A DNA stretch of 44,071 nucleotides from Acetatifactor sp. (GTDB taxonomy: Bacteria > Bacillota > Clostridia > Lachnospirales > Lachnospiraceae). Made by a program: the position numbers and the translations under genes. The DNA lies in assembly GCA_024695935.1 (NCBI GenBank), contig JAILHH010000010.1, positions 1 to 44,071 on the forward strand, written 5' to 3'. The notes below the pieces were generated by a model that ran no database searches, was not told where the DNA came from, and was given only the letters and a program-made list of their open reading frames with translations. This document shows positions 8,078-15,184 of this stretch, piece by piece. Each line of letters begins with the position of its first letter. Position 1 is the first letter of the stretch.

Positions 8078-9181
8078 ATGGAGTACGGTAGCGTTTTGGA
8101 ATTGGATAATATACTAAAGTATAAAATTCCAGAAAAAGAAAATATAATTGAATTGCCTTTTATGAAAGGTATAAAGGACAAGTACCAAATAAATTTTTAT
8201 CAGAGCGGAAGAAATGCAATTGAAGAATTATATGTATATTTGAAAAAACAAGGATTTAGAAAAGCAATTATACCTGATTATGTATGTCAGACTGTTAAGG
8301 ATGCTATTTTAAGAGCAGGTGTTGAAGTCGCTGAATATAGTGTAAGTAAGGATTTTGAATATTCGATCGAAGGAATAGAGAAATTTATAGAAGAAAAATG
8401 CAGCGTATATATTTGTCATTATTTTGGACGACCTCTAAGTTCGGAAATTATAGCAACATTGAGAAAATGGAAAACACGTGGAATTATAGTCGTTGAGGAC
8501 ATAACGCTTTCACTTCTTTCAGAGAGCAAAGAGGGTATTGGGTTTGGAAGTTATGTTTTAGGAAGTTTACGAAAATGGTTTCCTATTCCTGACGGAGGTT
8601 TTTTATATTCAAAAGAACATGCATTACCTATGAAAGTAAACAGTAATTCTGTAAGTAACTATACGAATTTGTATTTAATGGTTCAAAACCTCAAGCGGGA
8701 ATATATAGACGGGGAATGTCAGGATAAAGCGTTAAAAAATGTGTATATGGGATACTATAAGCAATCTATAGAGGAATTGTTTTCAGATTATAAAATATAT
8801 CCTATGTCTGAATGGAGTTACAACTATCTTAGTAATACTTCGGTTGAGGAAATAATAGAAAAACGAATCAAGAATTATGATCGTCTTTATAACAAGCTGG
8901 GACTATGTGAAGGAATTGAATTGCCTGACAAAAGAGTAAATGGCTTTCTTCCGTTTGGTATGGTTCTGTTTGCAACAGATAGGGATAATCTTTTGGAATA
9001 TTTGATAAGCAAAAATATTTACTGTAACGTTCATTGGAGGCTTGGAAGCAAAAAGGAGAATCCAGATTTAGAGTACTTATCGAAAAGAATAATAACCATT
9101 CCGTGCGATCAAAGATATAATGAGGATGACATGGATTACATAGCATCAATTATTAGAGAGTGGAGCGAGATTTATGTCTGA
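8078..9181 (+). CDS. DegT/DnrJ-type PLP-dependent enzyme
   Basis: A 367-residue fold-type I PLP protein related to sugar aminotransferases of the DegT/DnrJ/EryC1/StrS group. Visible features are FYQSGRNAIEELY near residues 45-57 (cofactor phosphate region), IIVVEDITLSL with the Asp that contacts the PLP ring nitrogen, and GSLRKWFPIPDGGF, where Lys166 is the likely Schiff-base lysine. It is divergent from PseC, which makes the 4-amino sugar, so I do not assign that role. The close pairing with the upstream ATP-grasp gene suggests joint action on one substituent. It overlaps the next gene by 8 bases. The stretch is AT-rich. Confidence 0.72.
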   Translation: MEYGSVLELDNILKYKIPEKENIIELPFMKGIKDKYQINFYQSGRNAIEELYVYLKKQGFRKAIIPDYVCQTVKDAILRAGVEVAEYSVSKDFEYSIEGIEKFIEEKCSVYICHYFGRPLSSEIIATLRKWKTRGIIVVEDITLSLLSESKEGIGFGSYVLGSLRKWFPIPDGGFLYSKEHALPMKVNSNSVSNYTNLYLMVQNLKREYIDGECQDKALKNVYMGYYKQSIEELFSDYKIYPMSEWSYNYLSNTSVEEIIEKRIKNYDRLYNKLGLCEGIELPDKRVNGFLPFGMVLFATDRDNLLEYLISKNIYCNVHWRLGSKKENPDLEYLSKRIITIPCDQRYNEDDMDYIASIIREWSEIYV

Positions 9182-10226
9182 AAAAACAAATAGGATAATT
9201 GTATTTAGAGTGGACGCGAATGGAAAAATTGCGTTAGGTCACATGTATAGATGTATTTCTATTGCAAAAGAATGTTCCAAAGAAGGAATAGAATGTGTTT
9301 TTTGTGTGGCAAAGGACAGTTATATCAAACCAATGGTTGATGCCGGCTTTAAGGTAATTAAACTTGATCTTCAGTGGGATGATTGGAGTGTAAACATCAA
9401 TGAATTGATTAATACGATAGCTGAGTTAAAAGCGGATTATCTGGTTGTAGATTCATATTTGGTTAATGAGTATTTCTTTGAAGAATTATCGAAGTGTATA
9501 AGGGTGTTTTATCTGGATGATATTTGTAATAAAAGGTATAAAGTTGATGCAACATTACATTATTCTGAGTGGGATGGAGATGAATTATTAAAGAAGTTAT
9601 ACGAAAATACGGATGTGAAGGTTTTTGCAGGATTAAAATATACGCCGTTAAGAATAGAATTTGCAAGTATTAATTCTAATAGAGATAAACTGTATGATTT
9701 GATGATAACAACAGGCGGAACGGACAGATATCATGTTACAAGAGATATTTTGTTCAGTATAATAAATGATGAAGTGTATATTAATACAAACGTATGTGTT
9801 GTTGTTGGCAGACTTAATGATGATTATGAAGAATTGCAGGAGATATGTTCCAACAATCCCAGGATAGAGTTGAAGTATGATGTGAAAAATATGTCAGAGT
9901 TGATGCAACTTAGCAAATTTGCTGTGACAGCAGGTGGTACGACGGTATATGAATTGATGGCTTGTGGAACAAATTTCGTTGTTTTTTCTTTTTCTGAAGA
10001 TCAGACCTTTTTGGGAGAAAGGTTAGAAAAACACAATTGCTGTACATTTGCAGGTGATGTCAGGTGTGATAGAGATAAAACTATCGCTAATATATTGGAC
10101 TGTTTTGCTAAATTCCAGAAAAAAGAACAGGCAGAGATTGATAAAGAGATAAAGAGAAACAGGGGATATATAGATGGTAAAGGAAGTAATCGAATAGCTA
10201 AGTTATTGCTTAGTTTAGCAGAATGA
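9174..10226 (+). CDS. pseG: PseG-like UDP-sugar hydrolase
   Basis: PseG removes UDP from UDP-2,4-diacetamido-2,4,6-trideoxy-L-altropyranose, giving the substrate of PseI. The protein has the GT-B-like PseG layout: FRVDANGKIALGHMYRC at the N-terminus (His23 in GHMYR corresponds to the catalytic His region), LMITTGGTD in the middle and VTAGGTTVYELMACG near residues 248-262 for binding UDP. It is 350 residues, longer than the usual 270-340, and its first motif departs from the common RADAS form, so it may act on a modified sugar. It overlaps both neighbours, consistent with translational coupling. Confidence 0.75.
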   Translation: MSEKTNRIIVFRVDANGKIALGHMYRCISIAKECSKEGIECVFCVAKDSYIKPMVDAGFKVIKLDLQWDDWSVNINELINTIAELKADYLVVDSYLVNEYFFEELSKCIRVFYLDDICNKRYKVDATLHYSEWDGDELLKKLYENTDVKVFAGLKYTPLRIEFASINSNRDKLYDLMITTGGTDRYHVTRDILFSIINDEVYINTNVCVVVGRLNDDYEELQEICSNNPRIELKYDVKNMSELMQLSKFAVTAGGTTVYELMACGTNFVVFSFSEDQTFLGERLEKHNCCTFAGDVRCDRDKTIANILDCFAKFQKKEQAEIDKEIKRNRGYIDGKGSNRIAKLLLSLAE

Positions 10227-10234
10227 GGATATTT

Positions 10235-11311
10235 ATGAAGAAAACACTATACGTATGTCATACCTATTATCATGTATACATATCAATGCTGAAAGAGTTT
10301 GCGAAAGACAGTAAAGAACAGGGTTATGCAACTGTTTATTTAAGCACTATGTCTACCGATTTTGAAAATTTCGGAGATAGGTTGAAGGAATCAGGTTATT
10401 TTGAAAATGTGGTTAGATATGATGAAAAATCACCAGATTCTTTTAAGGATTTGGAAAAGTATAAAGTACCTGAAAAATCATTTATAAAGGCCTTGGTAAA
10501 CAGAATTATTTACACAAAAAAACTTGGCAGGTTTGAAGAAAAATATATTCCTGAAAACTTGAAAAAGTATGATGAAATCAATGTTTTTTGTGATTCAGAT
10601 CCAATAGGATATTATTTGAATTATAAACATATTCATTATCATGCAATAGAGGATGGTTTAAATACATTGCGTTCATGTGATGCGGCACGATTTGATAATT
10701 CTCCGCATTTTGGAATTAAAACTTTTTTGTCAAAGTATTTAAATCTCATTTTTGTGCAGAATGGTTATGGTAAATACTGTTTGGATATGGAAGTTAATGA
10801 CAATAGCGTATTGGAATATCCATGCCCATATCGCATTGAATTATCCCGAGAACTGTTATATAAAAGGCTTACAAATGAAGAAAAAGAGTTACTGTTAAGA
10901 GTATTTGTTCGTAAACGGGAAAGTATTAGAGAAATCCTCGAAAACAAAAAAGGAAAAACAGTGGTAATACTTACAGAGCCCCTTTGTAAAGATTTGAAAA
11001 TGCGGGAAAAACTCTTTGGGGATTTGATTCAAAAGTATAGTGAGCAGAATTACAATGTTATTCTTAAACAGCATCCGAGAGATATGTTGGACTATAGCAT
11101 TTGTTTCCCGGATGTTCCATGCATTGATCGAACTGTGCCTATGGAGATGTTAGATTTCTTCGGGTTAAATATATTTGATAAAGTAGTTTCGATTTTTACG
11201 GAACTGGATAATATACATTTTGCAAAAGAGAAGGAACGTTTAGGACGAGATTTTATGGATTCTTATGAAGATAAGTCAATTCATACAGTAAAGTTTGAGA
11301 GTAAGAGATAG
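10235..11311 (+). CDS. Sialyltransferase-like glycosyltransferase (GT52/polysialyltransferase type)
   Basis: A protein of about 358 residues that begins KTLYVCHTYYHVYISMLKEF. Together with HAIEDGLNTL in the middle and VILKQHPRDMLDY near the C-terminus, this recalls the GT52 and bacterial alpha-2,8-polysialyltransferase families, which use CMP-sialic acids. In a CMP-nonulosonic-acid operon the simplest reading is the transferase that puts the acid onto a surface glycan or protein. An ATG at 10223 overlaps the pseG stop, but GAGG at 10225 is correctly placed for the ATG at 10235, which I prefer. This is the most AT-rich gene of the cluster (15 G/C of 60 at 10561-10620). Acceptor and linkage cannot be told. 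Confidence 0.65.
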   Translation: MKKTLYVCHTYYHVYISMLKEFAKDSKEQGYATVYLSTMSTDFENFGDRLKESGYFENVVRYDEKSPDSFKDLEKYKVPEKSFIKALVNRIIYTKKLGRFEEKYIPENLKKYDEINVFCDSDPIGYYLNYKHIHYHAIEDGLNTLRSCDAARFDNSPHFGIKTFLSKYLNLIFVQNGYGKYCLDMEVNDNSVLEYPCPYRIELSRELLYKRLTNEEKELLLRVFVRKRESIREILENKKGKTVVILTEPLCKDLKMREKLFGDLIQKYSEQNYNVILKQHPRDMLDYSICFPDVPCIDRTVPMEMLDFFGLNIFDKVVSIFTELDNIHFAKEKERLGRDFMDSYEDKSIHTVKFESKR

Positions 11312-12340
11312 ATGAAACTGTCTATAATTGTTCCCGTTTACAATATGGCGGGAGATGGAAAACTGAATTTTTGTCTAGACTCGCTGGTGGCTCAGACCAT
11401 AAGCGATTACGAGATCATCGCCGTAAATGATGCTTCAACGGATGCTTCGATTAGCATTTTGAGGCAGTACGAGGGAAAATACCCCGAAAAGTTCCGGGTA
11501 GTAGATCTGCCCGTAAACCGCCATCAGGGTGGTGCCAGGAATGAGGGAATAAAGGAAGCCACGGGTGAGTGGATAGGCTTTATCGATTCCGATGACTGGA
11601 TCACCGCTGATTATTACGAAAAACTCGTTAAAAAAGGCGAAGAGACCGGCGCTGATGTGGTGGGCTGCGGATATACCGTAGTGGGAGAGCATACTTTTAA
11701 CATCACGCGCGAGATACATGATATTACCGATGAACAGGTCGGAGTATTGACCGATGAAAAGCGCCATAAGTTTTTAAAAAACAACGGCAGCATGGTCATG
11801 AAAGTTTACAGGGCATCACTGATAAAAGACAACAACCTGTCATTTCCCGAAAATATATTTTATGAGGATAATTGCGCCGGACCTGTGTGGGCTATGTATT
11901 TTAAGCATTTTGAGTATGTCAGAGAGCCCATGTATTTTTATTATCAGCACGATTCATCGACAGTTCACACCATCACTAAAGAGCGCTGCGCCGACAGACT
12001 AACTGCAGGCACCATGATGCTGGATGAACTTAAAAAAAGAGGCTTTTTTGAAAAATACAAAACAGAGATAGAGAGTCTGTTTACTCAGACATATCTGGTA
12101 AATACTTTGTTTTCATATATGAGGATCAGACGCGGTAAAAAGTTCTCATTTATATCACAGATGAGGACCACTATGCTAAAGGAGTTTCCGGGATTTATGG
12201 AAAATCCGGAGTATGGCAGGTTTATGGATGATGAACAAAAAAGTTATCTGGTTCTTTTTATGAAAAATCCAAGGGTTTTTTATATTAAATACAGCTTGCT
12301 GTGGTTTTACAGAGATTTGAGATATAAAAAAAAGAACTAA
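11312..12340 (+). CDS. Family 2 glycosyltransferase
   Basis: A GT-A fold enzyme of 342 residues. The N-terminus LSIIVPVYNMAGDGKLNFCLDSLVAQT is the nucleotide-sugar-binding strand. IIAVNDASTDAS and WIGFIDSDDWI give the two acidic motifs (DXD-like SDD), and RHQGGARNEG is the usual donor-site loop. The start codon directly abuts the stop of the previous gene, so it belongs to the same operon. Composition returns abruptly to the host level (32 G/C of 60 at 11641-11700), which marks the right edge of the AT-rich block. It probably extends the glycan carrying the nonulosonic acid, but the donor sugar is unknown. Confidence 0.88.
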   Translation: MKLSIIVPVYNMAGDGKLNFCLDSLVAQTISDYEIIAVNDASTDASISILRQYEGKYPEKFRVVDLPVNRHQGGARNEGIKEATGEWIGFIDSDDWITADYYEKLVKKGEETGADVVGCGYTVVGEHTFNITREIHDITDEQVGVLTDEKRHKFLKNNGSMVMKVYRASLIKDNNLSFPENIFYEDNCAGPVWAMYFKHFEYVREPMYFYYQHDSSTVHTITKERCADRLTAGTMMLDELKKRGFFEKYKTEIESLFTQTYLVNTLFSYMRIRRGKKFSFISQMRTTMLKEFPGFMENPEYGRFMDDEQKSYLVLFMKNPRVFYIKYSLLWFYRDLRYKKKN

Positions 12341-12381
12341 AGTCTGCCGGCAGCAGGCAATAATTGAAAGGTAGAACGGCC

Positions 12382-13233
12382 ATGAGAAGATGGGGTGACC
12401 GCAGAGACGGCAAGCTTATCAGGGATATCGACGCCATGCATTATATAATGCCGCTCATGTATCCAAACAGATGCGACAATGAGGCGTATATGACGATCAA
12501 GGTCAATCTGGAGAACACGGAGAAGTTTATCAAAGAACTGAATGCTGACAACGATTCGGATGTAAATTATACGATATTTCAGGTGATCATAGCGGCCATA
12601 TTAAAGACAGTTACATTGCGGCCGCAGATGAACCGCTTTATTGCAAATAATAATGTATATCAGCGAAATGAGGTAACAGCTGCTTTTACGGTAAAAAAGA
12701 CATTTTCCGATGAAGGCGAAGAGAGTCTTGCAAGGATCGTTGGAGAATCGACGGATACCCTGGTAAATATCAGGGACAAGGTAAACGAGCAGATCCTTTT
12801 TTGCAAAAATCATGATGATGAATCCACGGAAAGCATGAATTTCATTCAGAAGCTTCCCTTTAAACATTTGATCGGAGCACTGGCGAGATGGGCGGACAAA
12901 CATGGTTTTATGCCACAGTCGGTAATAGCAACGGACCCGTATCAATGTACGGTAGTATTGTCGAATCTTGGTTCCATCGGAATGAACATCGGATATCATC
13001 ATCTGATGAACTGGGGCACCAATTCCATATTTATCGTCGTAGGCCAGAAGAGCACCAGACCATTCTTTGACAAGCACGGAAACTTTAGCATGAGAAGGTA
13101 TCTGGAGATTTCTATGACTATCGATGAACGTATTTCGGACGGTTTTTATTATGGCAGAAGCATAAAACTATTCAAAAGATTATTGGAGAATCCCGAACTA
13201 TTGATGAGACCTTTAAATGAGGATGTGGGTTGA
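12382..13233 (+). CDS. CAT/2-oxoacid dehydrogenase E2-like acyltransferase
   Basis: About 283 residues related to the catalytic domain of E2 acyltransferases and chloramphenicol acetyltransferase, but with no lipoyl domain. Recognisable blocks are RDIDAMHYIMPLMYPNRCDN, ATDPYQCTVVLSNLGSIGMN and TIDERISDGFYYGRSIKL. The last corresponds to the E2 motif DHRxxDG, but the catalytic His is Glu here (DERISDG). From memory this DER form recurs in a Lachnospiraceae subfamily. Acyltransfer by the usual mechanism is therefore doubtful. The ATG at 12382 follows GAAAGGT; a TTG at 12364 is rejected. No terminator separates it from the GT2 gene, so it may share that transcript. Confidence 0.7.
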   Translation: MRRWGDRRDGKLIRDIDAMHYIMPLMYPNRCDNEAYMTIKVNLENTEKFIKELNADNDSDVNYTIFQVIIAAILKTVTLRPQMNRFIANNNVYQRNEVTAAFTVKKTFSDEGEESLARIVGESTDTLVNIRDKVNEQILFCKNHDDESTESMNFIQKLPFKHLIGALARWADKHGFMPQSVIATDPYQCTVVLSNLGSIGMNIGYHHLMNWGTNSIFIVVGQKSTRPFFDKHGNFSMRRYLEISMTIDERISDGFYYGRSIKLFKRLLENPELLMRPLNEDVG

Positions 13234-13370
13234 TCCGGTGAAAAAATATTTTTATAAGTCTTAAGGTTTTATCGATTGAGCCGATAAATAGAATATAAAA
13301 CAAAGGATATCTTAATTTTCTATTATAAATGTAACTACAGACTTATCGGTAAAGATCAGAGGGAAGGCTT

Positions 13371-13787
13371 ATGAATAAAAAAAGAGCGTTTAAGATATTT
13401 GGAATTGTAACGGCAGGTTTGGTTTTCGCTTTTGCTTTAAATACTGGCATTGTTTTTTCAGCAAGAGCTATTAATAATACACAGTCCATCACAGATGAAT
13501 ATGCACCTACAACTTCTTCACCTGATGAAGCAAGCGGTGAGATAACCGTTATAGAGGATGAGATAATCCCCGTAGCTGCAAATATCAAAGAGACGGGTGA
13601 CAGCTATAAAGTGACTGTTATCGAAGATGAGACAGTACCTGTAACCCGTTCACTTCCCCGTTCCGGAGAAAAGGGTATACAGTTTTGGTGGATCATGATG
13701 GTAGCACTTTTGGTGGGACTTTCAATCCATTTGTATCATGTATACAAAAATGTTCTCTTCAAATTTGACGACAGAAGCAATATTTAA
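13371..13787 (+). CDS. Small surface protein with a duplicated TVIEDE motif
   Basis: A 138-residue protein I do not recognise by function. A signal or anchor segment covers residues 8-32. A short repeat occurs twice, ITVIEDEIIPV at 58-68 and VTVIEDETVPV at 81-91. Then comes LPRSG at 95-99, a hydrophobic segment at about 103-122 and a short tail with Lys and Arg. That ending resembles a sortase signal with Ser in place of Thr, but it could equally be a plain membrane anchor. GAGGGAAGG supports the start. A strong terminator follows, so it is probably a single-gene unit. Confidence 0.6.
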   Translation: MNKKRAFKIFGIVTAGLVFAFALNTGIVFSARAINNTQSITDEYAPTTSSPDEASGEITVIEDEIIPVAANIKETGDSYKVTVIEDETVPVTRSLPRSGEKGIQFWWIMMVALLVGLSIHLYHVYKNVLFKFDDRSNI

Positions 13788-13803
13788 TAAAAAATAAAAC
13801 AGT

Positions 13804-13840
13804 CTCCCGTGGGATCTGAGGGTCCCACGGGATTTTTTTT
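13804..13840 (+). terminator. Strong intrinsic terminator
   Basis: Perfect arms TCCCGTGGGA and TCCCACGGGA around TCTGAGGG, followed by eight T residues. Confidence 0.92.
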
Positions 13841-13964
13841 GTATGACAAAGCCTTTTAAGGATCAAGCGGGTGACGGGGCTTACATCAGGAGCATCCGGA
13901 CATGGTAATTACCTGTTCCTGTTTACAATTGGAGGTCTTTTGTTCATTTTACGGTTGATAAAGG

Positions 13965-13994
13965 TTTACAAAGAGGGCAAGGTTCATATATAAT
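13965..13994 (+). promoter_or_regulatory. Promoter of the DegV gene
   Basis: TTTACA at 13965, 18-base spacer, TATAAT at 13989. Transcription would start at about 14001, inside the palindrome described next. Confidence 0.65.
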
Positions 13995-14017
13995 CATGTA
14001 GTAATTAAAACTACATG
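13995..14017. promoter_or_regulatory. Palindrome overlapping the DegV transcription start
   Basis: Perfect 8-base arms CATGTAGT and ACTACATG around AATTAAA, directly after the -10 box. The position is that of a repressor operator; the cognate regulator is unknown. Confidence 0.5.
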
Positions 14018-14030
14018 CCATAAGACTGAT

Positions 14031-14048
14031 TAAGATCAGGTGATCTTA
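14031..14048. promoter_or_regulatory. Inverted repeat in the DegV leader
   Basis: Arms TAAGATC and GATCTTA around AGGT, 14 bases after the palindrome at 13995. It could be a second operator half-pair or an mRNA hairpin. Confidence 0.35.
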
Positions 14049-14105
14049 CCTTTGGAAGATACATTTTTCACAGTCTTTTTGGTGTGAACATGGGAGAGGG
14101 ATTTA

Positions 14106-14975
14106 ATGACAGATTATGTAATACTTACAGAATCTACCTGTGATCTGACGCAGGAGATGGCTGACAACTTTAATTTAGAGGTCGTAAGACTTCATGTGAT
14201 ACTGGATGGAAAAGAGTACGAAAATTATCTGGATGGCAGAGAGTTATCTTTTAAGGACATGTATGACAGCATGAGAAACAAGAAACTTCCGACCACGTCA
14301 CAGGTAAATACCCAGGCATTTACAGAGGCCATGGAGCCCATATTGGCATCGGGAAAGGATATTTTATACGTTGCTTTTTCAAGCCCCATGAGCGGAACGC
14401 AGAACAGCGGAAGACTGGCGGCTGAGGATCTTTTGGAAAAATATCCCGACAGGAAAATAGAGATAGTGGATACTTTGGCAGCTTCCCTGGGCGAAGGCTT
14501 TGCAGTTTATATGGCTGCAAAGAAAAAAGAAGAAGGATTAAGCCTTGAGGATAATGCAGCATATGTCAGAAACCTGGTTCCTCATCTGGCACATACATTT
14601 ACCGTTACGGATCTGATGCATATCATGCGAGGGGGAAGGGCTACAAAGAGTTCAGCTGTTATCGGAAGTATGCTTGGTATTAAACCCATGATGCATGTGA
14701 ATGACGAAGGACTTATGGAGCCCCTTGGAAAAGTGAGAGGCCGAAAGGCTTCTATCAGGAGAGTGGTGGAGATCGTGAAAGAAAATATGGTTTCCACAGA
14801 ACTGCCGTATTTTGTCGGACATGGCGACTGTGAGGATGAGGCAATGGAGCTTGCGGAAATCTTAAAAAGTGAGCTTGGCCTTAAAAATGTTTTCGTAAAT
14901 TATCTCGGAGCCATCTGCGGGTGTCATGCCGGTCCCGGAATAATCGGAGTCTTTTACTACGGAAAGAAGCGTTGA
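14106..14975 (+). CDS. DegV/FakB-family fatty-acid-binding protein
   Basis: A 289-residue DegV domain protein. Family features are ILTESTCDL at the N-terminus, LPTTSQVN near residue 60, VAFSSPMSGTQNS near 93-105, the MHIMRGGRA block near 172 and GKVRGRKAS near 214. DegV proteins bind a fatty acid. Those called FakB present it to a FakA kinase for phosphorylation and use in phospholipid synthesis. No fakA is nearby, so the partner must be elsewhere. GGGAGAGGG precedes the ATG. The gene has its own promoter with two inverted repeats and ends in a double terminator, so it is monocistronic. Confidence 0.9.
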   Translation: MTDYVILTESTCDLTQEMADNFNLEVVRLHVILDGKEYENYLDGRELSFKDMYDSMRNKKLPTTSQVNTQAFTEAMEPILASGKDILYVAFSSPMSGTQNSGRLAAEDLLEKYPDRKIEIVDTLAASLGEGFAVYMAAKKKEEGLSLEDNAAYVRNLVPHLAHTFTVTDLMHIMRGGRATKSSAVIGSMLGIKPMMHVNDEGLMEPLGKVRGRKASIRRVVEIVKENMVSTELPYFVGHGDCEDEAMELAEILKSELGLKNVFVNYLGAICGCHAGPGIIGVFYYGKKR

Positions 14976-14981
14976 TATTTT

Positions 14982-15012
14982 ACCCATTACCGTTTGAGGT
15001 GATGGGTTTTTT
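14982..15012 (+). terminator. Terminator after degV-like gene
   Basis: Arms ACCCATTACC and GGTGATGGGT around GTTTGA, followed by TTTTT. Confidence 0.9.
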
Positions 15013-15014
15013 GT

Positions 15015-15039
15015 CGTGCGCCTAGCGGCGCACGTTTTT
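15015..15039 (+). terminator. Second GC-rich hairpin
   Basis: Perfect 8-base arms CGTGCGCC and GGCGCACG around TAGC, then five T residues, two bases after the previous terminator. In build it resembles the compact hairpins at the end of the window. Confidence 0.7.
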
Positions 15040-15086
15040 ATAGGGAATTGTTCCGCTTTCTTAAGACAGTTATAGACAAATACTTC

Positions 15087-15115
15087 TTGACATAGGCAGA
15101 AAAATATGGGAAACT
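15087..15115 (+). promoter_or_regulatory. Likely promoter of the symporter gene
   Basis: Exact TTGACA at 15087 with a weak GAAACT box 17 bases later. A weak -10 would fit a promoter that needs an activator or is tightly regulated. Confidence 0.4.
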
Positions 15116-15125
15116 ACCTTTAGTG

Positions 15126-15148
15126 CGTTAAAGCGTAACGCTTTAACG
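15126..15148. promoter_or_regulatory. Perfect palindrome upstream of the symporter gene
   Basis: Ten-base arms CGTTAAAGCG and CGCTTTAACG around TAA. It lies between the -35 box and the ribosome binding site, close to the expected transcript start. It may be an operator or a 5' mRNA hairpin. Confidence 0.55.
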
Positions 15149-15184
15149 TGAAATGTAAAATGCACAAACTTGGAGGGTATGACA

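Noticed and set aside
8078-9181. Assignment of the DegT-like enzyme as PseC
   Set aside because: It lacks the closer PseC sequence blocks and is divergent around the lysine motif, so I keep a general PLP-enzyme call.
5325-12340. Mobile island carried by an integrase or insertion sequence
   Set aside because: No integrase, transposase, tRNA end or flanking direct repeat is visible. The composition pattern fits homologous exchange better.
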